Positions 50,719 to 61,232 of a stretch of DNA of 64,000 nucleotides are shown one piece after another. The DNA comes from Calonectria ilicicola (lineage: Eukaryota; Ascomycota; Sordariomycetes; Hypocreales; Nectriaceae): positions 2,294,001 through 2,358,000 of the forward strand of contig CP085826.1 in the NCBI GenBank assembly GCA_020809705.1. The letters are read 5' to 3'. Below the pieces are notes generated by a model. It made no database searches. It was not told the DNA's origin and saw only the letters and a list, made by a program, of their open reading frames with translations. Made by a program: the position numbers and the translations under genes. Position 1 is the first letter of the stretch. Every line of letters begins with the position of its first letter.

Positions 50719-53137
50719 GATAATGGTCTGGGCCTAGAATCAGGTAAGCACCAAGACAATGTGTGCCGAAAAAAAGGCAAGAAAAAAAAGTTAAGGCTAG
50801 GACTGGCGTGGCAGGATTTTTCTTAAGAAAAAAAAAAAAACCAAGGGAAGGTGGAAATGATTATGGAGTGATGTGCAGCTAATTACATATCTATAGCTCG
50901 GGGGACTTCCGTGCTGCCATCCACCAGAGCGACGGACGCCAACCCCCAAATCGTTGGGTGCACGGCGCCGTTTATTTGATGGTGGTTGCGACAGAAACGA
51001 GCCGAGGTACATATATAATGGATGGACTTGGACAGGGGCGGAATATAGACTAAGGCGGATCCTTGCCACGAGGAAGTCAATGAGATGGGGAAGACTGACA
51101 GTTCGTATTGCGTTGACGTGACGGAAGCTGTTCCTGAGAGCGAACGAGCGGGCTGAAGTCAACATGGCCGGCGCAAAGCGAAGTGCGAGGGCTTGAAAGG
51201 GTCGAAAAGACTCGACGTCGATGGGAACAAGGAGGAGTGCTTTGGTCGAAGGGGCGACCAAGAGCGGCGGCGGCGGCAGCGAGGATGTCTTCTTTAAAAG
51301 GTACTGTAACACGGATTGGCAGAGCCGTAGAAGGGAACAAAGCTAGGCCTCGGCACGATGGCGGGAAGATGGTGGAGCTGGTGGAGTCTGGAGTAAAGCT
51401 GGTGTCGGTAATTTGGAGGTGTGAGGGGAGAAGCAAGCATGGGAGCAAGAGGCAGGGCCACTTTTTCAAGGGTACCTAGGCATGAGGTTCGTTTTTCATG
51501 GAGATGGCTACTTTTGGATGAGGGGAAAATTGGGGAGACCTATCCCAAACTGGCCTCAAAGGTGTTCGGCGGCTCGGTAGAAACAGGACCTCTGTTTCCG
51601 GCAGCAACCTATGTTTGTCGTATTGAACCCGTGCTGGAAACTTCTTGTCCCCCAAAAGCCTTCTTTCTGGAATGGACTACGACATCCCCTACTTGCGTGC
51701 ATCAAAAAAGCTACAAGCACATGGGCATCCGGTGCTCGTGGCCCGCGTCCTCGTCCCGAAACGTCATCGGCCCAGTCAGCCGTGGGCCGAGGTTCAGGAA
51801 GGCTGGTGCGAGCGCACGCGCGGGACGAAGGCAGGTGCCGCCAACTCAGTTTGGATAGGTGGATTGAAGGTAAAAGGCAAAAGGCAATGCAACACAGCGA
51901 ACTGTCCTCCATTCTTTCTCTCAAATCCGTCTCGTGCACGCGATATTTGGTGCAATTGCTTGCTTTTCCTTTCTCGCCACACTGATCTCTTTGGGTGCTT
52001 CCGTTCGTCTGTGCAAAAACTCGAGGTACACGCACACAAGTTTTAGAATTTGTAACACCACCTTGTTTTGCCATTTGATTTCGTAGCCCCTTCATGTTAC
52101 ACCTAGACTCGGGATGCTACAATTTTGCATACTAGCCCCAACCACTTTATCTTCTGTGTGATCATTTACTTTCAACGCTTTATCTTGGATTAACCCCGGA
52201 GTCGAATGTGAACGGTTTAAACTCCGTTGATATGATGCCCGATACGCCTTTCATCAAGCCCCGGCGCCGCTTCTCCGTGGTGCCGCTGGTCCGCAGCTTT
52301 TACCCCAAAATGCCCAAAGGCTCACTTCTTGTGTGCCATTTCTCCGAGAGATTTACAGCTATGGATGCAACTAACAACAAGCCACAGCCAGTCTGCGCAT
52401 GATGGCAATGAATCCACTGGGTTCTGTAGGTGATGTCTTAAATTAAGTTTCAGGACTACTCTCCATATCTGGGTGCATTCAATGCCACGCCCTTGGTTTT
52501 TAGGCGGAGAATAGTTCAAACATGAAGTGACTTGAGTTTTGCTCGTTGATGATAAATAGGACATAACCATGAACATATTACCAAATACATACTAGACTAA
52601 GAATTGACAGGCATGGGGTTGCTGAGTGGATTGATGTCGCATGTACATGCGCCACGAGCTGAACCTGTATACAATCTTGGTATGATGGCTGTTGTGCCTG
52701 TATTACCGCCTGTCGTCTCCCCCTATAGACACATGATTGCGAAAAAAGACTGAGATGAAGGTGGAAAGGAAATAGACGAGGAGAAAAATTGCATCTATAC
52801 GTAATAGTACATCCCCACAAACAAAACAAAAGACCAATTCGGACATGCAAACATACTTCCCATGGCAATCCGACCGTGCATGGCTTCAAAATTGGTACTT
52901 TTCGTCCAAAAGAACCATGACCAGGGACATTTTGCCTTCAACAGAACCAATCTGGCTTTATATCATCCCCTTGTTTCAATAGTGCCAGCTTGCCGAGTTC
53001 TTTCCGTCGTTTCAGTCCAATCAATACACTCGCCTCCCTCGCGCCGTCCGGACGCCATCATTGACTAATCCCAATCTGCCTTGTGATATCTGTATCCCTG
53101 GCCCCCCCCGTGTTTTCTCAGCCTTAATCTAGGCTCG
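50719..53137. other. Long intergenic region upstream of carnitine acetyltransferase
   Basis: About 2.4 kb with overlapping frames on both strands (for example 51556-52095 minus, 51645-52046 plus), none of which shows a recognisable domain. A 60-codon frame near 52208-52402 (MMPDTPFIKPRRR..) is equally unsupported. CCTCGG-core motifs occur at 51002-51007, 51348-51353 and 51787-51792. The right end (about 52600-53137) is probably the 3' untranslated region of the RSC8/SWI3 gene. A poly-pyrimidine tract and several A-runs lie at 50790-50845, close to the start of carnitine acetyltransferase. Confidence 0.5.
51002..51353. promoter_or_regulatory. CCTCGG-core motifs upstream of carnitine acetyltransferase
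   Basis: CCGAGG at 51002-51007 and CCTCGG at 51348-51353 lie about 285 and 630 bp upstream of the ATG, with a third at 51787-51792. In Aspergillus the Zn2Cys6 regulators FarA and FarB recognise this core and induce fatty-acid catabolism genes including the carnitine acetyltransferase gene acuJ. The motif is short, so chance occurrence is possible. Confidence 0.4.
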
Positions 53138-55321
53138 TTATGCTTCATAGCTCTTCACCTGGCCATCGCTGCTGGGGGGAGGGACTGCTTGGGCGCCAGC
53201 AGCGGGTTGAAAGCTTAGGCATTCTCCATCATTCATGACCTCTTGTGCGATGCGAACGCCTTGCTCACCGCCCGTTGCGACCGCTGCCTTAAGCCCGTCC
53301 TGAACTTCTCGCACTCGTCGCCGAAAAGCAAGCCTATCAAGGAAGAGTTGTTGTCTCGCTCGTTCCAATTCTCGTCGCTCTGCTCGTAGAACCGCCTCCA
53401 TCTCATCGAAGTACTTGAGTTTCATTTCTAACTTCTGCAGTGTCACATTCGATGCCGCTGAGACTAATCGGGTCATTTCTCGCTCCTCATGCGAAGCAAA
53501 TCCAGCCGCTCTCGCCCCTATAGAAGCCAGTGGGATCGACGCGAGCGACGTGGTTTTAGTTGTAGTGGTCGTAGTTGTAGTTGTCGTCACTTCCTGTCGA
53601 ATATCCAGATCCATTGAATCCGCCTTTTCTTTGTTCTCGCCATTAGACTGAGCATCCTCACCAGACTTTTCGCCATCTAGTTGCTTGCGAAGCTTGCGCT
53701 TGAGCTCATCTGCCGACTTATTCGCGGCTGCGGCGGTGCTAGCCGGGTCAGCAAGACTGGCGAGGAATCCGACAACTGACATGACAGGGTTATCGACTTG
53801 GCTGAATGGAAGTTGTCCTTGTTGGGGGCCAAGCATTGAGAGGCCAGTGGGCGCACTGATTGGGGCTTCTGAATCAAGGTACTTCTCCTCGATATCCAAT
53901 TGCAGGAATTGGAGGACACACTCTTCACGCGTGCGTGTTCCAACGTGGTCGGCAATCTCACCCCAGTCGTCATCGAACCTCTCAAGACCCTCAAGAAGGC
54001 GTAAGATCTCTGCATCAGTCCAGGGAGCATCTCGATCAAGGACAGATGTGTACGTGGGATTCTCCATCTTCACGTACATGTTGCTCGTGTGGTTTGCTGG
54101 TAGACGGCCTTCAGTAAAGCAGTTGGGGCAAAGGTCATACTTGGCCTTGGGGTTGGCGTCAGTATGGTTGCTGTGGTAGTATATTCGAGTGCAGTCATTG
54201 CCACATTGATGGCAGTGAACCTTGGCGATTGGAGTCTTGGTCGCATCATCTGACCCAGAAACGCCGTTGGTAGCTGGCGCCTCCCCATTAGCCTTGTTTT
54301 CGGTCTTGTTGATGGGAGTTCCCTTCGCATTAGCTTCGTAAATATTTCGTCCGATTTCGAGATTGTGCTCTGCCTTGGCAGCGGGGGTCGCAGTAGCCTT
54401 GGCATCAGTATCCTGATTCTTCTTTCCCTCTAAAACGATAGGATCAGCTGAAGGTTGCCATGCTTGCAGACCTCGAGGAGTGTCGCAAATGATCTTGAAA
54501 TGGCCCGTGAATGGCGGACCAACATGAGAAGGGCGTTGATCGGCATCAACCTGAGGGATATTAGAATGATTTCTTGAGAATGTAGGAGCAACAAACCTGG
54601 TAATTGATCAATCCCCACTGTTCAAGGAAGGCGTGAACGCGCATGATGGCGCAAACGTCACCAGCCAAATTCCTACGACAAGCAGTCACTGTCAAATACT
54701 CGACCGGGTTGAGGCGATAAGTATTGATCATGAAATCACGATAGTCCTTATACACGGCTGGAGTTTTGCTTCGATTGCGGTTATTGAAGAATTCAGCCAT
54801 TGCCTTCCGCTCAATCTCGTGAATTGTGTTCATGTCAAACCAAGTGCTATAACTTGGGAGGACAATAGCATGGGTTTGGGCGATGAGATGCTCACGAGCG
54901 GCTGACTCGATCGTCTCCTTCGACTTCGAGTCTTGGCCTTCAGCGGTAGTAGCCGCATCGTTCTGTCCGGCGGCATTCTTGGTCTCATCGGGCGCGTCGT
55001 TCATATCTTCATCACCGCGACCTGACCAGTTAGCTTGAAGTTCGTCAAATATACCCAGTGGGCGACGGCGGGATTGATGCCGTACCTGGAGCAGGAGTTG
55101 TGCTATCCTGTTTAATATTGCTTTCATTTACAAGACCCTCAGACATCTGGACATCTGGCTGTCGCGTCAGTATCACGAGAAGTTTGGAGCTATTGGGAAG
55201 TGCGCCTACCTTCGCCATCACCGCCACCAGTTTCCGGTTGTAGGGGCGGTTGCGCAAGTATCGGATTGCTGTTGGGAGATGCGCCATTGCCGGGCGAGCC
55301 ATAGGTCGCGGAGTCGTCCAT
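53138..55321 (-). CDS. RSC8/SWI3-type chromatin-remodelling subunit (SWIRM-ZZ-SANT)
   Basis: Four exons (55210-55321, 55086-55154, 54597-55021, 53138-54550; introns 55, 64 and 46 nt) encode 672 residues. This is the SWI3/RSC8/BAF155 scaffold of SWI/SNF and RSC nucleosome remodellers in the nucleus. Domains: a SWIRM domain (about 108-215, starting IVLPSYSTWFDMN), a ZZ-type zinc finger (C315, C318 ... C341, C344, pattern CHQCG..CPNC), a SANT domain (about 378-428, APWTDAEILRLLEGLERF), a helical leucine-rich segment with basic-acidic coiled coil (RAERRELERARQQLFLDRLA), and a Pro/Ser tail. A run of threonines comes from a CAA/CTA-type microsatellite at 53550-53600. Only the splice forms given keep one frame from the ATG at 55321. 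Confidence 0.9.
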
Positions 55322-55944
55322 CGTAATGACAGTCGCGGTGGGCTGCCAACACCAGGCAAATGCAGCTGAGGTAGATCAATGGAGCGCGCGCCTAGTCAAA
55401 TAGCGCGGCGCGGCTTGTAAAAGAGGCAGAAATTTGCGCAGTTGAGTTTGTCGACGTGGATCTTGGATGGGCTGTCGGCGATTCGATACACTTAGCGTTG
55501 TGGTCTTGATGGAGTCTGGCCGTGATGGGTCGCGTTTGGAGAAATTTTGGCGCGACGACAACGGGGGCTGGCTGCTGCGTCCTCATTGCATACCAGTAGG
55601 AGACTGCCTCAGCGCTAGGGGCTTGATTTGGAATCACGTGCGTGGAGGATCACCTGAATCACCACGTGAATATGCACGTGCTGATCGCTAGGTCCTACTC
55701 GTAATTCGCTCGCACATGCCTTTTCCGAGTCGGCGGCTCGGCAGTTCCCAGCGAGCCTACCTAATCCCGGCGAGTGGCCGATGACGGCCGAGTCCCACCC
55801 CATAAGTCGGCGCGCTACCTCGGGCCGTCACCAGCCGTCGCCGTCTTCGAACTGCCCTCTTCTACTTTGCGCCCCTCCATCAGACTGCAAACACCTCTCA
55901 ATCCACAAAGGAAGCAGGCCAATTGTACTCAATTATACACAAGA
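55322..55944. promoter_or_regulatory. Divergent promoter RSC8/ETF-alpha with three CACGTG boxes
   Basis: Three CACGTG palindromes lie at 55635-55640, 55663-55668 and 55675-55680, within 46 bp. CACGTG is the core bound by bHLH factors such as Cbf1, Pho4 and USF. A CCTCGG core follows at 55818-55823, 122 bp upstream of the ETF-alpha ATG. Which of the two genes the boxes control cannot be told from sequence. Confidence 0.5.
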
Positions 55945-57045
55945 ATGCTTCGTACTGCGAGACGTGCGTTGGCCACGCAAGCCACTGGCCTCATTGGTCG
56001 TGCGCCAGCCCAGAGCTTTGGCGCACACGCCCGCCAAAAGCTTCTCTCAACCTTGGCTATATTGGAGCAGCGAGATGGTGAATTGAACCACGGCTCGTTG
56101 AGCGCTTTTACAGCAGCTCAGAAGCTTGGAGGCACAATTCATGGCTTCGTTGCGGGTGGAAATGTTAAGTCTGCGGCTTCCGAAGCTGCGAAAGTTGATG
56201 GTGTGGAAAAGATCATCGCTGTTGAGAATGGAGCATATGACAAGGTCCTTGAAGTCGCCGACCCCCTCTGGTGACTACTTTTCCTAACTAGTTAACAGGG
56301 CCTCCCCGAGAATTTCGCTCCTTTACTCGTCGAAAATATTAAGAAGGGAGGTTACAGCCATGTTATTGTTGGCCATACGGCCTTTGGCAAGAATCTTCTG
56401 CCTCGAGTTGCTGCCATGCTCGATTCGCAACAAATTTCCGACATTATCGCAATTGAGAACGAAAACACCTTTGTGCGACCTATTTACGCGGGAAATGCCA
56501 TCGCTACCGTCGAGTCGTCTGATCCAATTAAGCTAATGACCATTCGAGGGACTGCATTTGCTCCCGCAGAGCTTGCGTCAGGATCCGCTGTTGTCGAGGC
56601 TGGTGTTGATCCCAAGGCCGAATCAGCTACGGAATGGGTGTCTGAGGATCTTGCAAAGTCTGATCGCCCTGATCTGGCCACAGCTGGAAGAGTAGTCTCT
56701 GGTGGTCGTGGTCTCAAGTCTAAGGAGGAGTTTGACAGAGTTATGCTTCCTTTGGCCGATGCCCTCGGCGCTGCCGTTGGTGCCTCACGTGCCGCTGTCG
56801 ATAGTGGCTATGCCGATAACAGCCTGCAGGTTGGCCAAACTGGCAAGGTTGTTGCACCTCAGCTCTATATTGCTGTTGGAATATCTGGTGCTATCCAGCA
56901 CCTGGCTGGTATGAAGGATAGCAAAGTGATTGCAGCCATTAACAAGGACGCCGATGCGCCCATTTTCCAGGTTGCGGATGTGGGCTTGGTTGGCGATCTT
57001 TTTGAGAAGGTCCCCGAGTTGACAGAAAAGGTTAAGAGCACATAA
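55945..57045 (+). CDS. Electron transfer flavoprotein alpha subunit (mitochondrial)
   Basis: Two exons (55945-56244, 56299-57045; 54-nt intron with a CTAAC branch site) encode 348 residues. With the beta subunit and FAD it takes electrons from acyl-CoA and other flavin dehydrogenases in the mitochondrial matrix and passes them to ETF:ubiquinone oxidoreductase. The N-terminus ([20 protein letters not shown]) is a typical cleavable mitochondrial presequence, rich in Arg and Ala without acidic residues. The FAD-binding C-terminal half carries the family signature [20 protein letters not shown], followed by [20 protein letters not shown]. The donor (AAG|GTCCTT) is unusual, but only this splice restores [14 protein letters not shown]. 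The stop lies 68 bp from the stop of the convergent ARH1 gene. Confidence 0.94.
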
Positions 57046-57113
57046 TATTTATGTTACATATATCTGGAGTGAGGTGTTATACATTTAGTTTCCGGTTTCC
57101 CCATTGGTTGGTC

Positions 57114-58758
57114 TCATGCGAGAACCGCTAGCATCTCGGCAGTACTTGTGAACTTTTCCCTTTCCTTTCCATTTCTCTGTCCCCTTTCTCGCTCTGCCCC
57201 ATCTATTTTGCGCCAATCCTCCCATGCTACTGCACCCACGTGCGAGGAACCCATTTCTTTTTTAACCGCCTCCCAACCGCCAGGGTTGTGTTCAGCGGAT
57301 TCGCGCCGAAAGGGAACACCAGAGAGCCAATCTTGTGATATTGCGTCTCCAGTGGCGAAGGCGTCTTGCATGGTTGATGCGATCACTCCAGTTGGACCTC
57401 TCTTGACCCATCCGGCGCAATACACTCCCGGCACATGCTGGTTGCCTGAAAGATGCATCGCTCTCCCGAGGCCATCATTGCTTATTACGCCCCGTCTGTC
57501 GTCAAATCGAATGCCGGCATTTTCGAATCCAGGCAAAGGAATCGATTTGTAACCCACCGACCGAAACACAATGTCAGAAGGTAAGATGACGGTCTCGCCA
57601 GTGGGGTTGGCGGGAGACATTGGATCGAACGGCGAGGACAGCTCAGTGATCTCGAATTCTGTGCTGCTTACGCTCAAAGAAGCTTCTTTCTTCCCAATGA
57701 AGCGTCTTGGAGAGAGACAGCTGTCTAAAGACCAAGATTTTGAAGCTGTTCCCGAAGGAGTTTGTGAACCTTTGAGTAGCACCTCCATCAACCGTCGCGT
57801 TGCACGAGGTAGGCTCTTGACGTCTTCCGGTACTAGCGATCGGTCAAAGGGGAGGAATTCTGTTTTTTTCAAATTCATAAGTTCACGAATCTCTTTGATA
57901 GTGAAGGCGGCCTGAAATTATGATGAGTGATCTGACTAGCTGGCACATGGGTGATTCAGTTACCTGCATAGGACCACGTCTTCCGATAACACGAACTCTT
58001 TTGATTCGGCTTTCAGCTAGCTTTGAAATGGCATGCTCAGTAATATCGGTCTTCCTGAGAACATCGACATCCTCAAGGAGCATTCTTGCTACATCTAGCG
58101 CGACATTGCCCTGGCCAATAATAATTGCGTCGTCGCCTTGAGTCAAATCCAAATTTAAATCTGTACAACTTGGAAGGCCATTGTACCAGCCAACAACTTC
58201 CCGCGCGGAATAGATATTATTGAGACTTGTTTCGCCCGGGATTCCTAGCTTTTTGTCCTCTGAGGCGCCATATGCGAACAGTACAGCGTCGTAGTGACGC
58301 ATCAAGCACTGGAGCTCGATAGTGCAATGCTGACCGGAATGAGCAGGATTGCCAATAGACACATTGCCAATAAATGTGAAATCGGGTGACGAAGCGATCT
58401 CCTCGAATTTTTCTTGGCAATTCTACCGGGATCCTATTAGCAACTGACGTCTTGTGCGAAGAGGGAGACGTCATTTGCACACCTTGACTTCAGGATGATC
58501 AGGGGCAACGCCGTGGCGAACTAGTCCAAAGGGAACTGGGAGGCCCTCATACATGTCGACCCGAGCACCTGGGATCTTACCCATGACCCGGTATGATGTG
58601 TAGAAGCCGGCGGGGCCGGACCCGACTACGGCAAGACGGAATGGAGAATCCGGGGATCGAGGGGTTCGCAAGGAAGAATATGCCCGCAGGTTGCGGGCAT
58701 ATCCATGCGCCTGGCGTACCCAAGCCGGGTGCCGAATAGTTCCCAACGGCATGTTCAT
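57114..58758 (-). CDS. ARH1: Mitochondrial NADPH:ferredoxin (adrenodoxin) reductase
   Basis: Three exons (58483-58758, 57964-58422, 57114-57911; introns 60 and 52 nt) encode 510 residues if translation starts at 58758. The flavoenzyme passes electrons from NADPH to mitochondrial ferredoxin for iron-sulfur cluster and heme A synthesis. The FAD-binding motif is VVGSGPAGFY (GSGPAG at 46-51), followed by PVPFGLVRHGVAPDH, and the NADPH-binding motif is IIIGQGNVALDVAR (195-202). The RVIGRRGPMQ and AGWVKRGPTGVIASTM segments are family-typical. The start at 58758 gives a basic, acid-free presequence (MNMPLGTIRHPAWVRQAHGY). Earlier in-frame ATGs exist at 58863 (acidic extension) and 58977, so the start is uncertain; the frame beyond 58977 has no ATG. 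Confidence 0.88.
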
Positions 58759-59127
58759 AAGACGTGAAACGGAATGGTGAAAACCATGGCCCGGGAAAAG
58801 GGCAGCTGTCGCCGATATGAATTCATCATTGGTGGGCCGCTCTTTTTTCGCTCCTTCGGCCATTGCACTCAGGGCCCGATCTCCGAGCGTTGCTATGGCG
58901 ACCGGGCCATCCCGTCGCAAAAGAGCTGATGTCCACAAAGCACCTAGGCAAGCTGAGCATGAGACACACCCCATCATTTTCGCACTCTCCAATTGAGAGC
59001 TTCAGGACGATCCTTCAATCGTCGCATTCCGGCTGCGTCATTCTTTTGGCCACCTTCTCTCGTTGGCTCATCCTATCGCATCGGGCATTTGGCGCAAGCG
59101 CAACGCCCTTCGACGCCGCGGTTCATC
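58759..59127. promoter_or_regulatory. Divergent promoter ARH1 / membrane protein gene
   Basis: About 370 bp between two start codons, if ARH1 begins at 58758. Part of it remains open in the ARH1 frame up to 58992, so it could instead be N-terminal coding sequence. No clear TATA box or known factor site was recognised. Confidence 0.35.
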
Positions 59128-60999
59128 ATGGCTGGCGTGCGACAACCATTCATGTACAGCGCGGTCCAGCGCAACGATTCTCGACTCCCTGATACCCAGT
59201 TCGATCCCAAGGCGATTACAAGGGCGAGTTGGGAGCCCCAGAAGCCCAAACCCAAACCAGATGGCCCGCTCGTTTCCTTCAACCAGCATCCAGGGTGAGT
59301 CGTCGCGCTGCACGGAGAGTATTGCATTGCGACTGTTGTAGCTAACTTGAGCAACAGCGCGCAAATGGTGCTTTCATATCGATCGAACAACTACTCTACA
59401 ATGAATCCTCGGACCAAAACTTTCGTTAAATGGCTTCGTTACGGCCAGCTTGTTCTGCGTCTCCTTGAGCTCGTCAGCGCTGCCGGACTCTTGGCGTTGA
59501 TGATATTGATCACCAATGTAGAGGCTGTAACTGGTTGGATTATGAGGATTACAGTATGGCGCTTTCCTTTGGCCCCAATTCCATTGCGAACTTTTTGCTG
59601 ACTTCATTAGCCTGGCGTTATTGTTCTTCACAGTCTTTATGCCGTCTTCCACCTCTCCCGTGACGCTGCCGGACGACCCCCTGCATCTTCTGCTGCCTAT
59701 CACCTCTTCTCAGCCATCACAGATGTTGCCGCTGCTCCCATTTATGCATTTAGCGCTTTGATGGTGCATAACAAATCAAGCGGTTGGAAGACACTCCTCG
59801 CCGACCAAAGCCTTTTGAATACTTTCGTGCCGGCAGTATACTACACGTTTATTGCGGCTGGCGGCCTTCACCTGACCTCTTTATCTACAGCTCTCTGGTT
59901 GGGATGGCTGTTCCGTAAAATCAGCCTTATGCCACCTGATATGAACCCTCTTGAAGATAACCTAACCGCTCGACCAAAGCATAAGAAGGCTAAATCCTCT
60001 ACAGCATCCTTTAGCACCATTGCGACGGATAGTAGAATGTCTACTTCCTATGACACCCACCGAGAATCCATTGCTACTACTCTTAATGGTGCCGAGCCTC
60101 CTTCTCCCATGCCGTTCATGCACACTCGAACTGGTTCAACTACGACTGTGGGCAGCAAGGTTTCCCACCAGTATCAGCGGGCTCCTGGATCGTCCCGTGA
60201 TTCAATTACCTCCAGGGCTACTAAACGCACCTCGGCCCGTTCATTTCACCATGCCTCTTACACTGAGATCCCGCTTAATGAGACGAATCTGTCTCGATCT
60301 CCTAGTGATTCTAATAGGAATGGACAGCCTCGACCAGCCAAGTTTACTGAAACCTGGGCACCTACGGACTCATTGATCTCCCGAACGAACCAACGAAACC
60401 GCGAAATGCAGGCCGCAAAGACGAGCGCGCAAAACCGGAACAGCAAATCGTACGAGGCCTTGACTGGGCGTTATTACAACGATGATTCCTCTGAAGACGA
60501 GTACGGTGATGAGAATATTCAGATTCACCAGGACGACGAGGCCGATCTCGCTAGTGACCTTTGTCCTCACCCACTGCGTTTAAACCCTACGGCGACAGAA
60601 CAATCTACCCCCCAACGTGCCAAGACGCCTTATTTTGCCATGGAAACGTCCCTCTCCGAAGTCAGCTCCAACACAAGACGGGTCAGCGCTAGTAGAGATA
60701 TTGCTGATGAAAAGCCTACGTTGGCACCAGCAAAGCCGTCACCCCTAAATAGAAAAAGCTCAATTCAACCAGAAACCGACTTTTATGCTCGGCCATATGG
60801 CGAATTAAAAAGTAGGACACCGCCTGTCATGGTTGGGAGTAATCGTAAAGTTTCTTCTGGAAACGATTACGATTCCCAGTACGCTTCTGTTGCCTACGAG
60901 AGGCGGAATGTGAGTGGCAAGATTGCCGAGGAGGGCCGAGGTGGAACTGGCAACAGAGTTTCGGTATACGAGACTCGATTTGGCCGTGATGAGTGGTGA
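59128..60999 (+). CDS. Uncharacterised four-span membrane protein
   Basis: Three exons (59128-59294, 59358-59553, 59611-60999; introns 63 and 57 nt) encode 583 residues. I do not recognise a named family. The first 80 residues are soluble and Pro/Lys-rich. Four hydrophobic spans follow at about 87-107 (LVLRLLELVSAAGLLALMIL), 122-138, 152-175 and 195-225, a MARVEL-like spacing. The remaining 350 residues form a hydrophilic Ser/Thr/Arg-rich tail with an acidic patch (DDSSEDEYGDENIQ), likely cytosolic and phosphorylated. There is no catalytic motif and no signal peptide. A plasma-membrane or cortical organising role is only a guess. Introns fall before the second half of each early hydrophobic segment, and all splice junctions keep frame. 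Confidence 0.8.
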
Positions 61000-61232
61000 G
61001 ATGGCGAGGAAAATACCCGGTGGATTGGATCTGGATGGGATTGATGAATTTCCATGTATGTTAGTTAGGCTGTAAGTTGGGGAATCAGGTGGTTTGTCTC
61101 GGTTAATTGGTGGGGGGATACGGCGCGATTTGGTAAATGTTAATGATATCTCTGTGGAATAAATAGGACTTTTTCTCGCAGCTTCTGGTTTATTATCTTG
61201 GTTTATCTCATGTATGTAGGCTTCGGAAGCAA

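Noticed and set aside
51556..52095. 179-codon minus-strand frame and overlapping plus-strand frames in the large intergenic gap
   Set aside because: Several frames are open at once because the GC content is high. None has a recognisable domain, a good start context or intron signals that extend it.
52208..52402. Small frame with Arg-rich start (MMPDTPFIKPRRR)
   Set aside because: No family recognised, no leader or intron evidence and short length; left as unsupported.
56245..56298. Alternative splice donor GTGACT in ETF-alpha
   Set aside because: It would give an intron of only 28 nt and lose the conserved KGLPEN junction.
58759..58992. N-terminal extension of ARH1
   Set aside because: The frame is open, but it begins without an ATG at 58992. 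The ATG at 58863 gives an acidic extension that would spoil a mitochondrial presequence; 58977 remains possible.
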